A DNA stretch of 10,906 nt from Nitrospirota bacterium (GTDB lineage: Bacteria; Nitrospirota; Thermodesulfovibrionia; Thermodesulfovibrionales; UBA1546). The stretch is taken from contig SCSY01000057.1 in the NCBI GenBank assembly GCA_004298625.1, positions 1 through 10,906 of the forward strand, given 5' to 3'. Below the pieces are notes generated by a model. The model was given only the letters and a program-made list of their open reading frames with translations, was not told where the DNA came from and made no database searches. Shown here one piece after another: positions 6,371 through 10,906 of the stretch. Position 1 is the stretch's first letter. Every line of letters begins with the position of its first letter. The translations under genes and the position numbers were made by a program.

Positions 6371-6832
6371 CTAACCTCCTATGTCTTCCAATCTATCGCA
6401 GACTTTTTCCCTGAACCTCTTTATATGCGAGCCTTCCCAATAAATATTGCCGCACCCTTCACACCTCGAAAATCTGTTATTTTGCATATAGATATGTTCC
6501 GGCACTAACATCCTGACATCCTTTTTCCCTATAACGTCAATGAGAATGCCATTGCATTTTACACATCTGGAGGGATTAAATTCTTTTATAGTCAAAGCCT
6601 TTGTTAATTCGACAAGCTGCTCAAAGGTATTATTTGACTTAATAAGGAGATAATTTTTAAACCCGCTGAAATGCAGGAAATGGGTGTCTCTCGTGAGAAC
6701 TAATCTGTCTTCTTGTTTTGCTATCTTCAGAAGGGCGCTGTCGCTTATGTCGCGAAAATAAAGGGTGTCAAAACCGAGAAGCCTGAGCCATCTTGCAAGG
6801 CGACCCAGCATTGCGTCTGCGATAAATTTCAT
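6371..6832 (-). CDS. Mut7-C family (PIN-like) putative RNase with C-terminal zinc ribbon
   Basis: The protein has 153 residues starting at the ATG at 6832, behind a GGAAGG that almost abuts the start. The N-terminal half (residues 1 to about 85) shows the Mut7-C signature: MKFIADAMLGRLARWLRLLG, then FDTLYFRDISDSALL and DRLVLTRDTHFL. Acidic residues Asp6, Asp31 and Asp49 are in places where PIN-like nucleases hold metal ligands. The C-terminal half carries two CxxC pairs (Cys90/93 and Cys124/127, in RCVKCNG and RCEGCGNIYWEGSH) forming a zinc ribbon. Members are predicted, rarely tested, cytoplasmic ribonucleases; the link to the nuclease activity of eukaryotic Mut7 is by homology only. The gene lies 66 nt after rpoC on the same strand, with no clear terminator between them. 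It is probably at least partly cotranscribed with rpoC. Confidence 0.88.
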   Translation of the reverse strand: MKFIADAMLGRLARWLRLLGFDTLYFRDISDSALLKIAKQEDRLVLTRDTHFLHFSGFKNYLLIKSNNTFEQLVELTKALTIKEFNPSRCVKCNGILIDVIGKKDVRMLVPEHIYMQNNRFSRCEGCGNIYWEGSHIKRFREKVCDRLEDIGG

Positions 6833-6847
6833 CCTTCCAACAGGTTA

Positions 6848-6886
6848 AGGCTAAGGTTGAGAAGATTTAATCTCAACCCTTAGCCT
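6848..6886. other. Long imperfect hairpin between rpoC and the Mut7-C gene, without a U-tract
   Basis: AGGCTAAGGTTGAGA pairs with TCTCAACCCTTAGCCT, giving 15 bp with one bulged C around an 8-base loop. Neither strand has a T-run after the stem (AACCTGTTGG on minus, ATACGAACTT on plus), so it is not a standard intrinsic terminator. It fills most of the gap after the rpoC stop. It could protect the rpoC 3' end, pause polymerase or give partial termination. Confidence 0.6.
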
Positions 6887-6898
6887 ATACGAACTTGA

Positions 6899-9800
6899 TT
6901 ATTCCTCAACAGGAACCGGTTCTGAGCTGAATAACGGCTGCAGCTCCCTCTTCACAAATGTATTGCGGTATTTTGCTATTCCTGTGCCCGCCGGAATAAT
7001 CCTACCCATTATTACATTTTCCTTGAGCCCCTTCAATTCATCAACAGACCCATTGATAGCGGCCTCTGTAAGGACCCTTGTCGTCTCCTGGAAAGACGCT
7101 GCTGAAACAAAGCTTTCTGTTGCCAGAGACGCCTTGGTTATCCCTAAGAGCAATGGTTTGCCCTGGGCAGGCTTTTTACCCTTTGCCTTAACCCTTGCGT
7201 TTTCCTCTTGGAATACCAACCTGTCTACCTGCTCTCCAATCAGGAGCTCCGTGTCTCCGGAGTCTTCAATCCTGACCTTCTTCATCATCTGTCTCACAAT
7301 AACTTCAATATGCTTGTCATTTATCGAAACGCCCTGAAGCCTGTAAACCTTTTGAACTTCATCAACAAGATATCTCTGGAGTTCTTTGGGACCCAGGATG
7401 TCAAGAATACTGTGAGGATTAACAGCGCCATCCATTAGCGGTTCGCCTGCCTTAACCCAGTCTCCTTCATGAACGCTGACATGCTTGCCTTTCGGTATCA
7501 GATATTCCCTTGACTCGCTGCTGCCCTTAACCATAACAACTCTCATGCCTTTATGGGCGCCTTTGAACTCAACCATGCCGTCAATCTCCGTGACAATCGC
7601 CTGTTCTTTTGGCCGCCTGGCCTCAAACAGTTCCGCAACTCTCGGAAGACCTCCGGTTATATCCTTTGTCTTGGTAGTCTCCCTCGGAATCTTTGCGAGA
7701 ATATCACCCGGAGCAACTATGTCGTTCTTATTAACAATGATATGCGCGCCTGAAGGCAACTGATACCGCGCAAGGTTATTCGTGCTTGGGATTTTAAGGG
7801 TTACCTTGCCGTGTTCATCTTTTATCGAAACCCTGGGCCTCATGTTGGTCGGATAATCTATAATGACTTTATGTGAAAGTCCTGTTACCTCGTCCACTTC
7901 TTCCTTCACGGTCACATTTTCCACAATATCCCCGAAGGCTATCTGCCCTCCTATCTCTGTCAGTATCGGGGTTGAATAAGGATCCCACTCAACGAGTCTC
8001 TGGCCGATGTCCACCTTCTGCCCGTTGCCGACCAGAAGCTTTGCGCCGTAGACAACAGGATATTTTTCCTTTTCCCTGCCTTTTGAATCTACAACGGCAA
8101 TGCTGCCGTTCCTGTTCATTACAACCAATAGCCCTTCCCTGTTTTTAACGGTGCTTATATTCAGAAATTTTATTGTCCCTGAGTTTTTTGACTCAAGCAC
8201 TGTCTGTTCCACAACCTTTGACGCCGCGCCGCCTATATGAAAGGTCCTCATTGTAAGCTGAGTTCCGGGCTCGCCTATGGACTGGGCCGCTATAACACCC
8301 ACAGCCTCTCCCAGATCAATAGGTTCGCTCCTTGCCAGATCCCTGCCGTAGCACGCTGCGCACGCGCCGAATTTAGACTGGCACGTGAGCACAGACCGTA
8401 TCTTCATTCTATCTATGCCGGAGTCCACTATCTTCTGGGTCAATTCTTCGTCTATAGCCCTATTTCTCTTGGCAAGCATCTCTTTTGAGATCGGATCTTT
8501 TACGTCCTCTGCAACTGTCCTGCCGAGAATCCTCTCCTCCAGGGGTTGAATTATCTCACCGCCTTCTATAAGAGAAGTGACCACTATCCCATCTGTTGTT
8601 CCGCAATCCTCTTCCATTATGATTACATCCTGCGCAACATCTACAAGCCTCCTCGTAAGATACCCTGAGTTTGCTGTTTTGAGGGCTGTATCGGCAAGGC
8701 CTTTTCTTGCGCCGTGAGTAGAAATAAAGTATTGCAGCGGGGTTAATCCCTCTCTGAAATTCGCTGTAATCGGGGTCTCGATAATCTCTCCCGACGGCTT
8801 TGCCATAAGACCCCTCATGCCTGCAAGCTGCCTTATCTGCGCAGCGCTTCCTCTTGCGCCGGAATCGGCCATCATAAAGATGCTGTTAAAGGACCTCTTC
8901 TCCTTTAATTCTTCCTCTGAAAATTTCTTCCCGCCTTCGGCTCCGAGTTCCTTCATCATTTCATCGGCAATCTTTTCCGTAACATTAGCCCAGATATCTA
9001 TTACCTTATTGTATCGTTCGCCCTGAGTGATAAACCCGTCTGCATACTGGCTCTGCACATCAATTACTTCCTGCTCCGCCTCTCTTATAAGTTCGGGCTT
9101 CTTTGAGGGTATATGCATATCATCCATGCAGATAGAAACCCCTGATTTAGTAGCATACTCAAACCCAAGTTTTTCGAGATTATCGAGGAATACGACTGTA
9201 GCCCTCTTGCCTACCTTGGTATATGAGTATTCTATTATCTTTGTCAGTTCTTTTTTTGTGAGCTCCTTGTTTATGGCTGAAAATGGTATTGCATCCGGGA
9301 GTATCTCGCTGAAGAGCGCCCTCCCGCATGTCGTATCAATAAACTGACCATCTATCTTAACTTTTATTTTTGCATGTTCATCAAGCATATCGGCATCGTA
9401 TGCAATCCTCACATCTTCCGAGCCTGAGAATATCTTCCCCTCTCCCTTTGCGCCATTCCTCTCTTTTGTCAGATAGTATATTCCCAGAACCATATCCTGC
9501 GTAGGCACGACTATGGGCTTCCCATTGGCAGGGGAAAGGATATTGTTTATAGACATCATAAGAACCCTCGCCTCTACCTGCGCCTCTATTGATAAAGGCA
9601 CATGGACCGCCATCTGGTCGCCATCAAAGTCGGCATTGAACGCAGTGCAGACCAATGGATGAAGCTTTATCGCCTTTCCCTCAACAAGAATAGGGTCAAA
9701 GGCCTGGATGCCGAGCCTGTGAAGGGTAGGAGCGCGGTTCAAAAGAACAGGATGCTCTCTGATAACTTCTTCAAGGGCATCCCAAACTTCCGGCGATTCC

Positions 9801-10906
9801 TTCTCAACAAGTTTTTTAGCGGACTTTATTGTTGTAGCAAAGCCCTTATCTTCGAGTTTGTTGAATATAAGAGGCTTAAAAAGCTCCAGCGCCATTCTCT
9901 TGGGAAGACCGCACTGGTGAAGTTTAAGTTCAGGCCCGACAACAATAACAGACCTTCCGGAATAGTCCACGCGTTTTCCAAGAAGATTCTGGCGGAAACG
10001 TCCCTGTTTGCCTTTTATCATGTCACTTAAGGACTTTAACGGCCTCTTGGTTGATGTCTTCAGAACACGTCCTCTTCTGCCGTTATCAAACAGGGCGTCA
10101 ACAGCTTCCTGCAGCATCCTCTTTTCATTCTTTATTATTACGCTCGGAGCCTTGAGCTCCATCAATCTCTTCAATCTGTTGTTCCTGTTGATGACTCTCC
10201 TGTAAAGATCATTGAGGTCTGATGTGGCGAACCTCCCTCCTTCGAGGGGAACAAGCGGCCTCAAATCCGGCGGAAGAACGGGTATTACATCCATTATCAT
10301 CCAATCAGGCTTATTCTCCGACTGTTTGAACGCCTCGACAACTTTAAGCCTCTTGGTAAGTTTCTTCTTGACGCCGAGAGACATGGCTTCTTTTATTTTG
10401 AGTTTAATCTCCTTGCTGAGAGTTTCCAACTCAACCCTTCTCAAAAGCTCTCTTATGGCTTCAGCGCCCATTCCTGCTTTAAATCTTGACCCGAACTCCG
10501 CAGTTTTCTTCTTATATTCATCTTCCGTAAGGAGTTCCTTTTCCTTGAGATCGGTATCTCCGGAATCAATAACAACGTAGCTTTCAAAGTAAAGCACCTT
10601 TTCAAGATGACGCATTGTCATATCAAGCAGGGTGCCTATCCTGCTCGGCACTCCTTTAAGGAACCATATATGCGCAACCGGAGTTGCAAGCTCTATGTGG
10701 CCGAGCCTGTATCTCCTTACCTTTGACTGTATTACCTCAACGCCGCACTTATCGCATACGACTCCCCTGTGCTTCATCCTCTTGTATTTTCCGCAGATAC
10801 ATTCCCAGTCCTTCATCGGACCAAAAATCTTGGCGCAGAAAAGGCCGTCCCTTTCAGGCTTGAAAGTGCGGTAATTTATCGTCTCCGGTTTTTTGACCTC
10901 TCCATA
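6899..10906 (-). CDS. rpoC: DNA-directed RNA polymerase subunit beta' (5' end cut by the window)
   Basis: The frame runs from the window edge to TAA at 6899-6901, giving 1335 visible residues. It opens inside the protein (YGEVKKPETINYRTFKPERD), so roughly 35 N-terminal residues are missing; the internal ATG at 10816 is not the start. In visible numbering, the first zinc site is Cys36, 38, 51 and 54 (CICG...CDKC). The catalytic magnesium site NADFDGDQ is at about 424-431 (9617-9637 on the DNA). The bridge helix (REGLTPLQYFISTHGARKGL) begins near 718. The second zinc site is Cys768, 842, 849 and 852. The conserved GVIAAQSIGEPGTQLTMRTF begins near 870. From about 910 to 1080 lies the long insertion (SI3-like) characteristic of Gram-negative RpoC, and DITGGLPRVAELFEARRPKE follows it. 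The subunit forms the catalytic core with RpoB. The gene is intact in the window, and its C-terminal tail is short and acidic. Confidence 0.98.
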   Translation of the reverse strand, partial: YGEVKKPETINYRTFKPERDGLFCAKIFGPMKDWECICGKYKRMKHRGVVCDKCGVEVIQSKVRRYRLGHIELATPVAHIWFLKGVPSRIGTLLDMTMRHLEKVLYFESYVVIDSGDTDLKEKELLTEDEYKKKTAEFGSRFKAGMGAEAIRELLRRVELETLSKEIKLKIKEAMSLGVKKKLTKRLKVVEAFKQSENKPDWMIMDVIPVLPPDLRPLVPLEGGRFATSDLNDLYRRVINRNNRLKRLMELKAPSVIIKNEKRMLQEAVDALFDNGRRGRVLKTSTKRPLKSLSDMIKGKQGRFRQNLLGKRVDYSGRSVIVVGPELKLHQCGLPKRMALELFKPLIFNKLEDKGFATTIKSAKKLVEKESPEVWDALEEVIREHPVLLNRAPTLHRLGIQAFDPILVEGKAIKLHPLVCTAFNADFDGDQMAVHVPLSIEAQVEARVLMMSINNILSPANGKPIVVPTQDMVLGIYYLTKERNGAKGEGKIFSGSEDVRIAYDADMLDEHAKIKVKIDGQFIDTTCGRALFSEILPDAIPFSAINKELTKKELTKIIEYSYTKVGKRATVVFLDNLEKLGFEYATKSGVSICMDDMHIPSKKPELIREAEQEVIDVQSQYADGFITQGERYNKVIDIWANVTEKIADEMMKELGAEGGKKFSEEELKEKRSFNSIFMMADSGARGSAAQIRQLAGMRGLMAKPSGEIIETPITANFREGLTPLQYFISTHGARKGLADTALKTANSGYLTRRLVDVAQDVIIMEEDCGTTDGIVVTSLIEGGEIIQPLEERILGRTVAEDVKDPISKEMLAKRNRAIDEELTQKIVDSGIDRMKIRSVLTCQSKFGACAACYGRDLARSEPIDLGEAVGVIAAQSIGEPGTQLTMRTFHIGGAASKVVEQTVLESKNSGTIKFLNISTVKNREGLLVVMNRNGSIAVVDSKGREKEKYPVVYGAKLLVGNGQKVDIGQRLVEWDPYSTPILTEIGGQIAFGDIVENVTVKEEVDEVTGLSHKVIIDYPTNMRPRVSIKDEHGKVTLKIPSTNNLARYQLPSGAHIIVNKNDIVAPGDILAKIPRETTKTKDITGGLPRVAELFEARRPKEQAIVTEIDGMVEFKGAHKGMRVVMVKGSSESREYLIPKGKHVSVHEGDWVKAGEPLMDGAVNPHSILDILGPKELQRYLVDEVQKVYRLQGVSINDKHIEVIVRQMMKKVRIEDSGDTELLIGEQVDRLVFQEENARVKAKGKKPAQGKPLLLGITKASLATESFVSAASFQETTRVLTEAAINGSVDELKGLKENVIMGRIIPAGTGIAKYRNTFVKRELQPLFSSEPVPVEE

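Noticed and set aside
6224..6508. Plus-strand frame of 94 codons starting in the terminator palindrome
   Set aside because: It starts inside the hairpin, runs antisense into the Mut7-C gene, and shows no signal peptide, domain or ribosome-binding site.
1..10906. CRISPR arrays, tRNA or rRNA genes, insertion sequences
   Set aside because: No short regularly spaced direct repeats, no cloverleaf or rRNA sequence, and no transposase or terminal inverted repeats with target duplications were seen.

Overview
The window comes from a Gram-negative bacterium with a moderate GC content. All convincing genes lie on the minus strand. The RNA polymerase beta' subunit at the right end carries the long insertion between bridge helix and C-terminus that is typical of Proteobacteria and relatives. 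Signal peptides, a periplasmic peptidoglycan peptidase and a GEMM-I RNA of the Geobacter-like type suggest a Nitrospirota or Deltaproteobacteria-like lineage. That placement is inference, because no 16S or other decisive marker is present.

Layout in the direction of transcription, from right to left. (1) rpoC occupies 6899-10906 and its first codons are cut by the window edge. (2) A 67-nt gap with a long hairpin but no U-tract leads to a 153-aa Mut7-C family (PIN-like) protein with a zinc ribbon (6371-6832). This is not the rpsL-rpsG-fusA order commonly found after rpoC. (3) A 38-nt perfect palindrome followed by a T-run (6194-6231) ends that unit. (4) A new unit follows: a candidate promoter (6126-6153) with a direct repeat just upstream, then a structured leader (6035-6120) that I read as a GEMM-I (cyclic dinucleotide) riboswitch aptamer, then an intrinsic terminator (5996-6017). 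(5) The riboswitch leads into four genes: a PBP4/DacB-type D,D-carboxypeptidase (4554-5957), a 1141-aa exported multidomain beta-propeller protein (1132-4557), an exported tandem rhodanese-fold protein without catalytic cysteines (341-1135), and the start of an exported fibronectin-III-like protein (1-344, continuing outside the window).

The three junctions in this operon are all 4-nt ATGA stop/start overlaps, so the four proteins look translationally coupled and made together. All four have N-terminal export signals. The most interesting reading is that a cyclic-dinucleotide riboswitch switches a whole envelope/cell-surface module on or off by transcription attenuation. The aptamer has A where the Vibrio c-di-GMP aptamer has the ligand-contacting G20. 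That substitution is known from GEMM-Ib RNAs that sense 3',3'-cGAMP. The function of the surface module itself cannot be assigned from sequence alone.
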